From: an uncultured Bacillota bacterium
Lineage (GTDB): Bacteria; Bacillota; Sulfobacillia; JAMDAP01
NCBI GenBank assembly: GCA_937868875.1
Contig: CALMNP010000214.1
Span: forward strand, 1 to 36,670
Reading direction: 5' to 3'
DNA: 36,670 nt
Every line of letters begins with the position of its first letter. Within the stretch, counting starts at the first letter, position 1. The position numbers were made by a program, and so were the translations under genes. A model generated the notes under the pieces. It searched no databases. It was not told the origin of the DNA and saw only the letters and a program-made list of their open reading frames with translations. Below, one piece after another: positions 1 through 9,073 of this stretch.

Positions 1-43
1 GGATCAGGCGCAGGGTCTCGTTCTCGGCCGCCGGCGTGCTCAT
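1..43 (-). CDS. Partial gene downstream of sufB, unknown product
   Basis: Only the first 14 codons lie in the window (MSTPAAENETLRLI). The start is an ATG at 41-43 (minus strand), preceded by a good ribosome-binding site, AAGGAAGG, about 9 bases upstream. It follows sufB by 130 bases on the same strand and could be the last gene of the suf operon. Genes in this place in other Bacillota are often Fe-S related, for example DUF59/SufT-like or Rieske-like, but 14 residues do not allow a family call. Confidence 0.55.
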   Translation of the reverse strand, partial: MSTPAAENETLRLI

Positions 44-108
44 AATCCACGTTCCTTCCTTGGCCATTTCAGCCGTTAGGATACCCCGCACAGCTAAGAG
101 CGGGGAAA

Positions 109-140
109 GGCCAGGGGCCGGTGTGGCCGGCGCCCTGGCC
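109..140 (-). terminator. GC-rich hairpin between sufB and the next gene
   Basis: An 8-bp perfect stem (GGCCAGGG at 109-116 pairing with CCCTGGCC at 133-140) with a GC-rich loop that can fold further. No T-tract follows on either strand. It may slow transcription or protect the 3' end of the suf message rather than act as a full terminator. The fold is visible; the role is inferred. Confidence 0.3.
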
Positions 141-173
141 TGTGCTCTCGTCCGGACGGAGGCCGTCCCCGTG

Positions 174-1574
<1,401 letters not shown>

Positions 1575-1592
1575 TTCGCGTCCCTCCTTTGC

Positions 1593-2066
1593 CTAAAGAT
1601 CCTTGGATTCCAGCACGTGGACCGGGCCCCGTGGGGACTGGCCTGATTCGTGCTGGCTGAGCCCGACTTCAAGGGCGTGCCAGGCCAGGGTGGCACACTT
1701 GAGGCGAACCGGCAGTCTGGATACGCCCTGCAGGGCCTGAACCTCACCCAGCTCCTTGTAGGAGCCCGGTTCACCTCTCATCATGCCCAGAAACTTGGCC
1801 AGAGTGGCCTTGGCCTCAGGGAGCGTCTTGCCCTTCATGGCCACGGTCATCATGGAAGCCGAGGCCTGGCTGATGGAACAGCCATGACCGCTGAATCGGA
1901 CGTCCTGGATGCGCCCGTCCTCCACGTTTGCCTGGACTTCGATCTCGTCGCCGCAGGTGGGGTTGTGCGCGTGGTAGACGATGACGGGGTGCTCCAGCTT
2001 GCCGCGGCCGCGGGGCCGGGCGTAGTGGTCCATGATGGCGTCCTTGTAGATGTCCTCAAGCGACAT
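1593..2066 (-). CDS. sufU: SufU, zinc-dependent sulfur transfer protein
   Basis: 157 residues. In Bacillota SufU receives persulfide sulfur from SufS and passes it to SufBCD; it is a sulfurtransferase rather than a true IscU scaffold. The three conserved cysteines are present: Cys38 in NPTCGDE (with Asp40), Cys63 in GHGCSIS and Cys124 in RLKCATLAW. The insertion before the third Cys (about 100-121, ending GVSRLPVR) distinguishes SufU from IscU. The start overlaps the end of sufS by 11 bases, so the two are probably translationally coupled. The tail after residue 138 (HESGQSPRG...) is longer than usual and looks unstructured. Confidence 0.95.
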   Translation of the reverse strand: MSLEDIYKDAIMDHYARPRGRGKLEHPVIVYHAHNPTCGDEIEVQANVEDGRIQDVRFSGHGCSISQASASMMTVAMKGKTLPEAKATLAKFLGMMRGEPGSYKELGEVQALQGVSRLPVRLKCATLAWHALEVGLSQHESGQSPRGPVHVLESKDL

Positions 2067-3282
2067 GGCTGAAAAACTCCTTCGTTTTCACCAGGGCGCT
2101 CGCCAGTGTATCGACGTCGGCCTCGTCGTTGTAGATATAGAAGCTGGCGCGGTTGGTGGCCGTCACGTCCAGCCAGTTGGCCAGGGGCTGGGCGCAGTGG
2201 TGGCCGGCGCGAATCGCGACGCCGTAGGTGTCCAGAACGGTGGCCACGTCGTGGGGATGCACGTCACCCAGGTTGAAGGCCACCAGGCCGCCGCGAGGCT
2301 CCTTCGGGCCGTAGAGGCGGAACCCGTCGATGGCCTCCAGCCGCTCGATGGCGTACCGCACCAGCCGCTGCTCGTGGTCGCTGACGTTCTTCATGCCCAA
2401 CTGGTTCAGGTAGTCGATGGCCGCCCCCAGGCCGATGGCGCCGGCAATGTTGGGCGTGCCGGCTTCGAACTTGTGGGGCAGTTCGGACCACTCGGCACAT
2501 TCCAGGTAGACGCGGGAGATCATCTCGCCGCCGAAGAGGAAGGGGTCCATGCTGTCCAGCAGATCCTCCCGGCCATAGAGGACGCCGATGCCCGTGGGCC
2601 CCAGCATCTTGTGACCGGAGAAGGCGAGCCAGTCAAGGTCCAGGGCCTGCACGTCGACGGGGATGTGCGGCACCGACTGAGCACCGTCGACCACGACTTT
2701 GGCGCCCACCTGGTGCGCCAGGCGGACGATGCCGGTCACCGGGTTGATGGTGCCCAGCACGTTGGACGCCTGTGTCACCGCCACCAACCGGGTCTTCTCG
2801 GTGATGATCTCTCCCAGGTTGTCGGTGCGAAGAAGGCCGTTCGGCAGCATTTCAATGAACCGCAGTTTGGCTCCCGTATGCAGGGCGACCTGCTGCCAGG
2901 GCACCAGGTTGCTGTGATGCTCCATGGGGGTGACGACGATCTCGTCCCCGGGCTTCAGGAACTTGCGCGCCCAGGAATAGGCCACCACGTTGAGGGATTC
3001 GGAAGAGTTGCGCGTGAAGATGACGTTGCGGCGGGAGGGGGCGTTGATGAAGCGCGTCACCTTCTCCCGGGCTTCCTCGTACTGCTCCGTGGCCCTCTCC
3101 GCCAGGGTGTGGACGCCCCGGTGGACGTTGGCGTTGCTGGTCTCATAGTACCGCACAATGGCGTCTATGACCTGGCGCGGCTTCTGGGTCGTGGCCGCGT
3201 TGTCCAGATAGACCAGGGGGTGCCCATGAACCTTTTGCCCCATGATGGGGAAGTCCTTGCGAATGTCGGCTACGTTCAACAA
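2056..3282 (-). CDS. sufS: SufS, group II cysteine desulfurase
   Basis: 408 residues, standard for SufS (class V aminotransferase fold). It removes sulfur from cysteine as a persulfide, giving alanine, and hands it to SufU. Visible landmarks: the N-terminal VYLDNAATTQKP, EHHSN at about 121-125, VDGAQSVPH around Asp199, the PLP lysine Lys225 in SGHKMLGPTGIG, FEAGTPNIAG at 272-281, and the active-site Cys363 in RAGHHCAQP, on the short group II loop. The start is TTG (3280-3282), followed by a second TTG. AAGGAAG upstream lies inside the palindrome AGGAAGTGCTTCCT, so the exact start is slightly uncertain. It lies 50 bases after sufD. Confidence 0.96.
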   Translation of the reverse strand: MLNVADIRKDFPIMGQKVHGHPLVYLDNAATTQKPRQVIDAIVRYYETSNANVHRGVHTLAERATEQYEEAREKVTRFINAPSRRNVIFTRNSSESLNVVAYSWARKFLKPGDEIVVTPMEHHSNLVPWQQVALHTGAKLRFIEMLPNGLLRTDNLGEIITEKTRLVAVTQASNVLGTINPVTGIVRLAHQVGAKVVVDGAQSVPHIPVDVQALDLDWLAFSGHKMLGPTGIGVLYGREDLLDSMDPFLFGGEMISRVYLECAEWSELPHKFEAGTPNIAGAIGLGAAIDYLNQLGMKNVSDHEQRLVRYAIERLEAIDGFRLYGPKEPRGGLVAFNLGDVHPHDVATVLDTYGVAIRAGHHCAQPLANWLDVTATNRASFYIYNDEADVDTLASALVKTKEFFSHVA

Positions 3283-3332
3283 GAGGAAGCACTTCCTTCA
3301 AAGAAGCCGCTGCGGACGGCGTCGGTCGGGAC

Positions 3333-4658
3333 CTACATGCCCATCTTGCGCTGGACCAGGCCGGGCAGTTCGGCGCGCAGGGACTCCACCGGGATACGCT
3401 GCAGGACCGGCTGGAAGAAGCCGTCCACGATCAGCTTGAGGGCCTCCTGCTTGGAGATGCCGCGGGACATCAGGTAGAAGAGCTGTTCCCGATCCACCTG
3501 GCCGACTGTGGCGGCGTGTCCCGCCTGCTCCACATCGTACTCGTCAATGATCAGACCGGGGATGGCGTCGGACCGTGCCCCTTCGGACAGCACCAGGGTC
3601 TGCTGGCGCTGGAAGGTCTTGCAGGCGCGGGCTCCGGCTTCGATCTGGCCCAGCCCGCGGTAGACCGAACGCGCCTTGCCGTTCAGCACGCCCCTGACCT
3701 GGATGTCGGACGTGGAATGGTCGGCGCCGGCCTTGTGCACCATGCCGGCGGAGACGTCCAGGTGCTGCCGCCCGTCGCCGAAGAAGACCATGAAAATGTT
3801 GGAGTCGGCGCCGGGGCCGGACACTAGAGAGGTAAGCTCAGCGCGGGTGAGAGAGCCGCCGAACTCGCCCAGGGTCCAGTCCACGCGGGCATCGCGCTCC
3901 ACCACGGCCCGCCGGACCGTGAAGCTGTCCAGCGAGGTGGCGAAGTTCTGAATGCTGCCGAACCGCACCTGCGACCCGGGACGGGCGATGATCTCCACCA
4001 CCCCGGACTGCAGGCCGCGCTCCCCAGCGGCCGCGGAGGACCACCGTTCCACCAGGGTCACGGCTGCCCCGGTCTCGGCCACCACCAGGGTGTGGTTGAA
4101 GAGGCCGGCCCCGGGCTGCTCGCCGTAGAGGGCAAACTCAATCGGCTCCTCAACGACCACGCCCTTGGGGACATAGAGGAAGACGCCTCCGGAGAGAAGG
4201 GCGGCGTGGAGAGCGGTGAACTTCGACTCATCCGCACGGACCGCGGTGAACAGGTACTTTTTCAGCAGATCGCCATGCTCCCGCGCTGCGGTCTGGAGGT
4301 CGGTGAAGACGACGCCCTGGGCCGCAAGTCCGGGGTCCATCCGGTGGTAGACCAGGCTGCCGTCCCACTGCAGGGAAACGGTAGCCGGGGGCTTGTCACC
4401 GGTGACTACCAGGCGCAGGGTCTCCGGCAGGGCGGCCGGGTCCGCCACAACGGAGCGGGGCTCCGTGGGGCGGAGGGTGTCCAGGTCCAGCCGGGAGAGG
4501 TCGGTGCGGCGCCAGGCCTCGTCCTTGGGGTCGGGAAGGGACGTGGACTCGTACCGCTCCCAGGCGGCGATACGGAGGGACTGCAGCCACTCCGGCTCGC
4601 CGGCGGCCAGTCGCTCCACAGCGGCTCGGGTGAGGGTGCCTTCCTTGACAGTGTTCAT
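3333..4658 (-). CDS. sufD: SufD, Fe-S cluster assembly protein
   Basis: 441 residues. It is a paralogue of SufB that completes the SufBC2D complex and is linked to iron acquisition. It has the typical N-terminal helical segment (EPEWLQSLRIAAWERY), the beta-helix core, and the C-terminal motif [22 protein letters not shown]. His381 there corresponds to the functionally important E. coli His360. The ATG start has AGGGGGAT upstream, overlapping the sufC stop codon (12-base gap), so it is tightly linked to sufC. Family assignment is secure from the shared SufB/SufD C-terminal motif together with the order between sufC and sufS. Confidence 0.95.
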   Translation of the reverse strand: MNTVKEGTLTRAAVERLAAGEPEWLQSLRIAAWERYESTSLPDPKDEAWRRTDLSRLDLDTLRPTEPRSVVADPAALPETLRLVVTGDKPPATVSLQWDGSLVYHRMDPGLAAQGVVFTDLQTAAREHGDLLKKYLFTAVRADESKFTALHAALLSGGVFLYVPKGVVVEEPIEFALYGEQPGAGLFNHTLVVAETGAAVTLVERWSSAAAGERGLQSGVVEIIARPGSQVRFGSIQNFATSLDSFTVRRAVVERDARVDWTLGEFGGSLTRAELTSLVSGPGADSNIFMVFFGDGRQHLDVSAGMVHKAGADHSTSDIQVRGVLNGKARSVYRGLGQIEAGARACKTFQRQQTLVLSEGARSDAIPGLIIDEYDVEQAGHAATVGQVDREQLFYLMSRGISKQEALKLIVDGFFQPVLQRIPVESLRAELPGLVQRKMGM

Positions 4659-4670
4659 TTGCCCATCCCC

Positions 4671-5432
4671 CTAGCGGCCCCGAGCGGCTTCGACGTCTTC
4701 CTTGATCCAGTCGTAGCCCTTCTCCTCGAGTTCCAGGGACAGCTCCTTGCCGCCGGTGCGCTCGATGCGGCCGTCGATCATGACGTGCACCACGTCCGGC
4801 TCAATATAGCGGAGGATGCGGTTGTAATGCGTGATGACCAGAGCGCCGAAATCCTCGCTGCGCAGGGCGTTGACACCCTTGGAGACGACCTTCAGCGCGT
4901 CAATGTCCAGGCCCGAGTCGGTCTCGTCCAGGATGCCGAACTTGGGCTGGAGAAGCAGCATCTGAAGCATCTCGTTGCGCTTCTTCTCGCCGCCGGAGAA
5001 GCCCTCGTTGAGGTACCGCTTGGCAAACGACTCGTCCATCTCCAAAAAGTTCATCTTCTGCTGCATCAGCTCGAAGAAGTCCCAGGCGGACAGCTCCGTG
5101 CCGCGCACGGAGTTGAGCGCGGTTCGCAGGAAGTTGGCTACCGTGACGCCGGCGACCTCGCTGGGGTACTGGAAAGCCAAAAACAGGCCGCGGCGGGCGC
5201 GCTCGTCCGGCGCCATCTCCAGCACGTTCTCGCCGTTCAGGAGGACCTCACCCTTGGTGACCTCATAACGGGGGTGGCCCATCAGGGTGAAGGACAGGGT
5301 GGTTTTGCCGGAGCCGTTGGGGCCCATCAGAGCGTGAATCTCGCCGCTCTTCAGCGTCAGGTTCAAGCCCTTGAGGATGGGCTTGTCATCAATCTGAACG
5401 TGCAGGTCGCGAATTTCGAGCACGTTGCCCAT
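4671..5432 (-). CDS. sufC: SufC, ABC-type ATPase of Fe-S assembly
   Basis: 253 residues. SufC is a soluble ABC ATPase that drives conformational change in SufB/SufD. Walker A is GPNGSGKT (37-44), the Q-loop lies in FQYPSEVAG, the signature is FSGGEKKR (145-152), and Walker B is FGILDETDSGLD (165-176). Most SufC proteins have DEIDSGLD, so Thr171 is a minor variation. The start is chosen at ATG 5430-5432 because AAGGAAGGTGA lies just upstream. An in-frame start 33 bases earlier lacks a good site and adds a non-conserved stretch. It is the first gene of the suf operon. Confidence 0.96.
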   Translation of the reverse strand: MGNVLEIRDLHVQIDDKPILKGLNLTLKSGEIHALMGPNGSGKTTLSFTLMGHPRYEVTKGEVLLNGENVLEMAPDERARRGLFLAFQYPSEVAGVTVANFLRTALNSVRGTELSAWDFFELMQQKMNFLEMDESFAKRYLNEGFSGGEKKRNEMLQMLLLQPKFGILDETDSGLDIDALKVVSKGVNALRSEDFGALVITHYNRILRYIEPDVVHVMIDGRIERTGGKELSLELEEKGYDWIKEDVEAARGR

Positions 5433-5476
5433 GTGGGGATTCACCTTCCTTGCCGTCCGTCGCACGTGGGGCTACC

Positions 5477-5505
5477 CGTATCGTACCCGGGGGCTCCTGT
5501 TCCAA
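5477..5505 (-). promoter_or_regulatory. Possible promoter of the suf operon
   Basis: On the minus strand, TTGGAA (5500-5505), a 17-base spacer and GATACG (5477-5482). The -35 is reasonable and the -10 is weak. The sequence also carries the direct repeat TACCCGT/TACCCGG at about 5473-5490. It lies about 45 bases upstream of the sufC start, a plausible leader length. Not verified. Confidence 0.35.
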
Positions 5506-5536
5506 GCGTTTCACTTCGTACGAGGCGGATTTTTAA

Positions 5537-5560
5537 AGAAATTACTTTCTAAACTAGTTT
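5537..5560. promoter_or_regulatory. Adjacent palindromes upstream of sufC, possible operator
   Basis: Two abutting dyads sit in an AT-rich island of an otherwise GC-rich window: AGAAA-TTAC-TTTCT (5537-5550) and the perfect 10-mer AAACTAGTTT (5551-5560). They lie just upstream of the proposed suf -35. The first resembles a cre-like outline without the central CG. Neither matches the standard Fur or PerR box well. A regulator of suf, or simply an UP-like AT-rich element, is possible. Confidence 0.3.
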
Positions 5561-5718
5561 GATTATGAATGAAGGCCACCAGGGCGTCAAGGCGCCCAGG
5601 GAAACTTTTCACAGGCCAACACAAACCATTATAAACGTACTCTCTGGTTGAGAAAAGAAAAAAGCCGGGAGAATTGCTCGGAAAACCCAGGTTGCCGGGG
5701 TGAAGAGACAGATTGCCC

Positions 5719-5746
5719 TTGACGTCCGGGTCAGATTGGCTACACT
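5719..5746 (+). promoter_or_regulatory. Sigma-A type promoter of ppa
   Basis: TTGACG (5719-5724), a 16-base spacer and TACACT (5741-5746), close to the sigma-A consensus. It predicts transcription from about 5753 and a leader of about 45 bases. It excludes the longer in-frame start at 5700, which would lie upstream of the promoter. Confidence 0.65.
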
Positions 5747-5798
5747 AGGTTTGTTGTTCAACCGCCGCGCCCCGGGCGGCGCCGAGAGGAGATGCCCC

Positions 5799-6308
5799 AT
5801 GCCGCGCGTCCTAACACCCGTGGTCGATGCACTCATTGAAATTCCCATGGGGAGCCAGAACAAGTACGAGCATGATAAGAAAACCGGCTACTTTCGCCTG
5901 GACCGGGTGCTCTACTCCCCCATCCACTACCCGGCGGACTATGGCTACGTGCCTCAGACCCTGGCGGAAGACGGCGACCCGCTGGACATTCTGGTCATGA
6001 TTACGGTGCCCACCTTCCCCGGCTGCGTGGTGCCGGCCCGGGTGGTGGGGGCCATGCTGATGGAAGACGACAAGGGCCGGGACACCAAGCTCCTGGCTGT
6101 CTGCAACGTGGATCCGCGGTTTGAGCACGTGGCCTCCATAGGTCACCTGGGGCACCACACCCTGCGGGAGATCGAGCACTTTTTCTCCGTTTACAAGAGC
6201 CTCGAGGGCAAGGCGACCCTTACCCACGGCTGGCGGGGCCTGGAGTTCGCCATCGAGGAACTGGAACGGGCGCGCAACGCCTACCTCGGCTCCGATCTTC
6301 ACGAATAA
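5799..6308 (+). CDS. ppa: Inorganic pyrophosphatase, family I
   Basis: 169 residues, the normal bacterial family I size. It hydrolyses pyrophosphate to two phosphates in the cytoplasm, pulling biosynthetic reactions forward. The family signature DGDPLDILVM (near residue 63) holds the metal-binding aspartates. IEIPMGSQNKYEHDKKTGYFRLDR and the following YPADYGYVPQT segment match the active-site framework (key residues Glu, Lys, Arg and Tyr). The ATG at 5799 has GAGAGGA 8 bases upstream. Many Bacillota use the unrelated family II enzyme, so family I here fits a deep-branching or thermophilic lineage. It is 24 bases before the decarboxylase gene and probably co-transcribed. Confidence 0.95.
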   Translation: MPRVLTPVVDALIEIPMGSQNKYEHDKKTGYFRLDRVLYSPIHYPADYGYVPQTLAEDGDPLDILVMITVPTFPGCVVPARVVGAMLMEDDKGRDTKLLAVCNVDPRFEHVASIGHLGHHTLREIEHFFSVYKSLEGKATLTHGWRGLEFAIEELERARNAYLGSDLHE

Positions 6309-6332
6309 TTAGCGGCGAGGTGCACGGCGAGC

Positions 6333-7829
6333 ATGGATCAGCGCAACACCCCTCTCTTCAATGCCCTGCTTCATTACATTGAGCAGAATACCCTGCCCTT
6401 CCACTCCCCCGCCCATAAGCAGGGAGTCGGTCTGGCCGGGCCGTTCCGCGATTTCGTCGGCTCCAACGTCCTGGCCATCGACCTGACCGTGCTGCCGGAC
6501 CTGGACTTCCTCAGCGCCCCCCGCGGTCCCATCAAGCGCGCGCAGGAACTGGCGGCCGACGCCTACGGCGCGGACCACGCCTTCTTCCTCATCAACGGCA
6601 CGTCCGGCGGCATCCACGCCATGATCATGGCGGCGGTGGGCCCCGGCGACAAGGTGCTGATGCCCCGCAACGTCCACAAGTCGGTCTTCGCCGGCCTGGT
6701 GCTGTCCGGGGCCATCCCTGTGTACCTCCAGCCCGAGTACGACGACCGCTTCGGCATTCCGCTGCAGATCACCCCGGAGCAGGTGGAGGAGGCCTTCCGC
6801 CGGGACCCGGACATCAAGGCCGTGTTTGTGGTCAACCCCACTTACTACGGCATCGCCACCTACCTGAGGCGAATCGTGGAGATCGCCCACGGCCGCGGCG
6901 TGCCCGTCATTGTGGACGAGGCGCACGGCGCCCACCTGATCTTCAACGACGCCCTGCCCGAATCGGCCATGGAGGCGGGGGCGGACATCTCCGCCATCAG
7001 TACGCACAAGGTGGCCGGCAGCATGACCCAAAGCTCGCTGTTGGTCATGAAGGAAGGGCTCCTGGACTACGACCGGGTGCAGGAGATCCTGAACTACCTC
7101 CAGTCGACCAGCCCCAGCTTTGTGCTGATGGCCTCCCTGGACGTGGCCCGCTCCAACATCGCCGTCCACGGCGACCGCCTGATCAAGCAGGCTGTCTCGC
7201 TGGCGGGCGAGGTGCGCCGGCGCATCAATGAAATCCCGGGGTTCTTTGCCTTCGGTGAGGAGATGGTAGAGCGGGGCTCGGTGGCGGCCATTGACCCCAC
7301 TAAAATCACCATCCGGACCGTGGACCTGGGGCTCACCGGGTTTGAGGTGGAGGCCATCCTCAACCGGGAGTTCGATATCGCCATCGAACTGTCCGGCGAA
7401 CACTACATTCTCATCCCCATCACCATCGGCGATCGGCGGGACCGGGTGGAGCGCTTCCTTTCCGCCCTGGCGCGCCTGGCGCAGCGCTTCGGCAAGGGGC
7501 CGGGCTCGGCCGACCGGTTCCTGGAGGCTGTGCGCCCGCCCGAGATTCCGCCGGCGGTCATGCCGCCGCGGCAGGCCGTCTTCTCCAAGCGCGACATTGT
7601 CCCCATCTCCCGCGCCGCCGGCCGGGTCTCGGCCGAGACCATTCTGGTGTACCCGCCGGGCATCCCCATCGTCACGCCGGGCGAGCGCATCACCACCGAG
7701 GTCCTGGACTACATCGACTCCCTCAACCGCGAGACGACCCTCCTGCAGGGCATGTCCGACCCGAGCCTGCTGACCCTTCAGGTGCTGTCCGAGGACGGGC
7801 TGGGCAACGTCGGGCAGCAGCGGGCGTGA
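6333..7829 (+). CDS. speA: SpeA-type Orn/Lys/Arg decarboxylase
   Basis: 498 residues, close to Bacillus SpeA (arginine decarboxylase, about 490). It is a PLP enzyme expected to decarboxylate a basic amino acid for polyamine synthesis. Visible: N-terminal FHSPAHKQG (family HxPGHKxG, with Gly replaced by Ala), the cofactor-site NGTSGG at 88-93, VVNPTYYG, the Asp195-Glu196-Ala-His198 motif VDEAHGAHL, the PLP lysine Lys226 in STHKVAGSMTQSS, and the C-terminal domain ending near YPPGIPIVTPGE. Arginine versus lysine specificity cannot be read from the sequence. The ribosome-binding site (GGCGAGGTG) is weak and distant, so coupling to ppa is likely. A strong terminator follows. Confidence 0.88.
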   Translation: MDQRNTPLFNALLHYIEQNTLPFHSPAHKQGVGLAGPFRDFVGSNVLAIDLTVLPDLDFLSAPRGPIKRAQELAADAYGADHAFFLINGTSGGIHAMIMAAVGPGDKVLMPRNVHKSVFAGLVLSGAIPVYLQPEYDDRFGIPLQITPEQVEEAFRRDPDIKAVFVVNPTYYGIATYLRRIVEIAHGRGVPVIVDEAHGAHLIFNDALPESAMEAGADISAISTHKVAGSMTQSSLLVMKEGLLDYDRVQEILNYLQSTSPSFVLMASLDVARSNIAVHGDRLIKQAVSLAGEVRRRINEIPGFFAFGEEMVERGSVAAIDPTKITIRTVDLGLTGFEVEAILNREFDIAIELSGEHYILIPITIGDRRDRVERFLSALARLAQRFGKGPGSADRFLEAVRPPEIPPAVMPPRQAVFSKRDIVPISRAAGRVSAETILVYPPGIPIVTPGERITTEVLDYIDSLNRETTLLQGMSDPSLLTLQVLSEDGLGNVGQQRA

Positions 7830-7856
7830 CGTATCCCCCCTCGGCATGAAGAATCA

Positions 7857-7894
7857 GGGAGCGACGGGCGCCTGCCCTGTCGCTCCCTTGGTTT
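7857..7894 (+). terminator. Rho-independent terminator after speA
   Basis: GGGAGCGACGGGC (7857-7869) pairs with GCCCTGTCGCTCCC (7874-7887), with one bulged T and a 4-base loop, followed by TTGGTTT. It lies 28 bases after the speA stop. It can also act on minus-strand transcripts from the methyltransferase pair. Confidence 0.85.
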
Positions 7895-7912
7895 ACTTGC
7901 CCCAGCCTACGG

Positions 7913-8179
7913 TCACGCCTCGGGAACGCTGCAAGCGTTGGAGACGGTGAGGGTCAGGACCGTGGATGCTCCCCCCTGCGAGGCCGCCCGAAACAGGGCC
8001 TGGACGGCGAGCCAGATGTCATCCTCCTTGCCCCAGAGAAACGTGCTCATCGGCCCGACCTCCACGCGGACGGGACTCTGTTCAAGCGCCTCCAGGGCGG
8101 ACCGGATGCGCTGCTCATAGCGGTCCGTCCCCAGAGGGTACAGGGACACTTGGCAGCCAATCAGCGGAATCACCCCCAA
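7913..8179 (-). CDS. Small YkoF/thiamine-binding-like protein
   Basis: About 88 residues. IGCQVSLYPLGTDRYEQ at the start, VEVGPMSTFLWG in the middle and VLTLTVSNAC at the end match the ferredoxin-like fold of the YkoF / MTH1187 (thiamine-binding) proteins, in which QxSLYPLG and a central GxMxT are recurrent. The ligand here is unknown; a thiamine or pyrimidine-type molecule is the family precedent. The start is not an ATG. A TTG at 8177-8179 has GGAGG 11 bases upstream; a GTG at 8171-8173 is the alternative. Either start lies inside the methyltransferase gene, overlapping it by about 60 bases in another frame. The frame stays open further upstream, but that part looks like shadow coding. Confidence 0.7.
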   Translation of the reverse strand: MGVIPLIGCQVSLYPLGTDRYEQRIRSALEALEQSPVRVEVGPMSTFLWGKEDDIWLAVQALFRAASQGGASTVLTLTVSNACSVPEA

Positions 8180-8888
8180 CCTGATGCCGGCCTCCGGGTT
8201 TGACCCAACGGGCCACGACGAAGCCAGGGGGGGCCCCTTGTGCGCGGGCTTCGTCGTCCTGGCGCAAGGCTTCAGCCAGCGTGGCGGGACGTGCGTCGGG
8301 GCCCAGGTAGAGCCCCTCCGAGAGGGAGGGCCGGGATGCGCCGAGCAGGGAGGCAAGCTTGTCCCGCCCGAACAGGCGGGCGTGACGAAAGATGGGGTCG
8401 CCCTCTCCGGCCATGGCGCGATACGCCTCTCCCCAGGCGGAGTCACGGTGGATAGTCCCCACCACGAGCCGCCCTCCGGGGCGCAGCACTCGCCACGCCT
8501 CCGCCAGGGCGTCGGCGGGGTAGGGGAAGAACTCGAGGGCCGTGAGGCACGTCACCACGTCGAAGCTGCCATCGGGAAAGGGCAGCGCCGCGGCATCGGC
8601 CTCGAGAAATAGGCAGGCCAGGTTGGCCTGAACCGCCTTGTCCCTGGCTCGCGCCAGCATCTTGCCGGAGATATCCAGGCCTGTCACCCTTGCCCCCTGC
8701 GCAGCCAGGTAGAGGGAGAGTTGGCCGGTGCCGGCGCCCAGGTCCAGCGTGTCCTGGGCCATCAGGGGCGCAGCTGCTTCAGCCATCAGCCGCTTTTCGA
8801 TATCGTCCGCCGCCTGGCCGAGCGGTGATTCGTACCAGAGGTCATACTGAGCAGCAGTCGCGTCAAAAACATGCGAGTCCCGTGACAA
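8115..8888 (-). CDS. Class I SAM-dependent methyltransferase
   Basis: 257 residues with a methyltransferase type 11 fold. The SAM-binding motif I is LDLGAGTGQLSLYLA (about 46-60), followed by the acidic VTGLDIS, then FPDGSFDVVTCLTALEFFPYP (motif IV/post-IV) and AWRVLRPGGRLVVG. The N-terminal FDATAAQYDLWYESPLG is typical of UbiE/small-molecule methyltransferases. The substrate is unknown. The start is a TTG at 8886-8888 with AAGGGGGTG 7 bases upstream. The last 25 or so residues, after VVARWVKPGG, look non-conserved and overlap the next gene, so the C-terminus may be a read-on tail or hide a frameshift. Confidence 0.85.
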   Translation of the reverse strand: MSRDSHVFDATAAQYDLWYESPLGQAADDIEKRLMAEAAAPLMAQDTLDLGAGTGQLSLYLAAQGARVTGLDISGKMLARARDKAVQANLACLFLEADAAALPFPDGSFDVVTCLTALEFFPYPADALAEAWRVLRPGGRLVVGTIHRDSAWGEAYRAMAGEGDPIFRHARLFGRDKLASLLGASRPSLSEGLYLGPDARPATLAEALRQDDEARAQGAPPGFVVARWVKPGGRHQVGGDSADWLPSVPVPSGDGPL

Positions 8889-9017
8889 GGACCTACACCC
8901 CCTTGGTGTCAGGCAAGGCCCGCCGCGCCGCCCCCGACAGGAACAGGAGCAAGTCTCAAATGGTGGCCAAGGCTTTCAATGTCCCGGGCCCCATCTCCTG
9001 CAACGTAAAAGGGGGCG

Positions 9018-9046
9018 TTCACAGAATCAGTCCCAGGAGGTATAAT
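9018..9046 (+). promoter_or_regulatory. Strong promoter of the metal-efflux operon
   Basis: TTCACA (9018-9023), a 17-base spacer and a perfect TATAAT (9041-9046). Predicted transcription start near 9053. The ArsR/SmtB-type operator overlaps the -10 and the start point, so a bound repressor would block polymerase. Confidence 0.8.
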
Positions 9047-9068
9047 ACTTGAACAACGGCTCAAGTAT
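9045..9068. promoter_or_regulatory. Operator for the CadC-like repressor
   Basis: Perfect inverted repeat ATACTTGA (9045-9052), 8-base spacer, TCAAGTAT (9061-9068). The TCAA/TTGA core with flanking ATA is the usual outline of ArsR/SmtB/CadC operators. Its position across the -10 and start site, immediately before the sensor gene, points to autoregulation relieved by metal. Confidence 0.75.
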
Positions 9069-9073
9069 TTGGG

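Larger units (their letters stand above)
5433..5798. other. Divergent intergenic region sufC / ppa
   Basis: 366 bases separate the divergently transcribed sufC and ppa. They contain the suf promoter candidate, the paired palindromes, and a strong promoter for ppa. A small GGGCG/CGCCC hairpin lies at 5582-5597. Between about 5600 and 5718 there is an A-rich stretch in which no gene or convincing RNA fold is seen. Confidence 0.6.

Noticed and set aside
5560-5574. Fur-box-like TGATTATGAATGAAG upstream of sufC.
   Set aside because: Only the left half-site matches the 7-1-7 Fur consensus; the right half does not.
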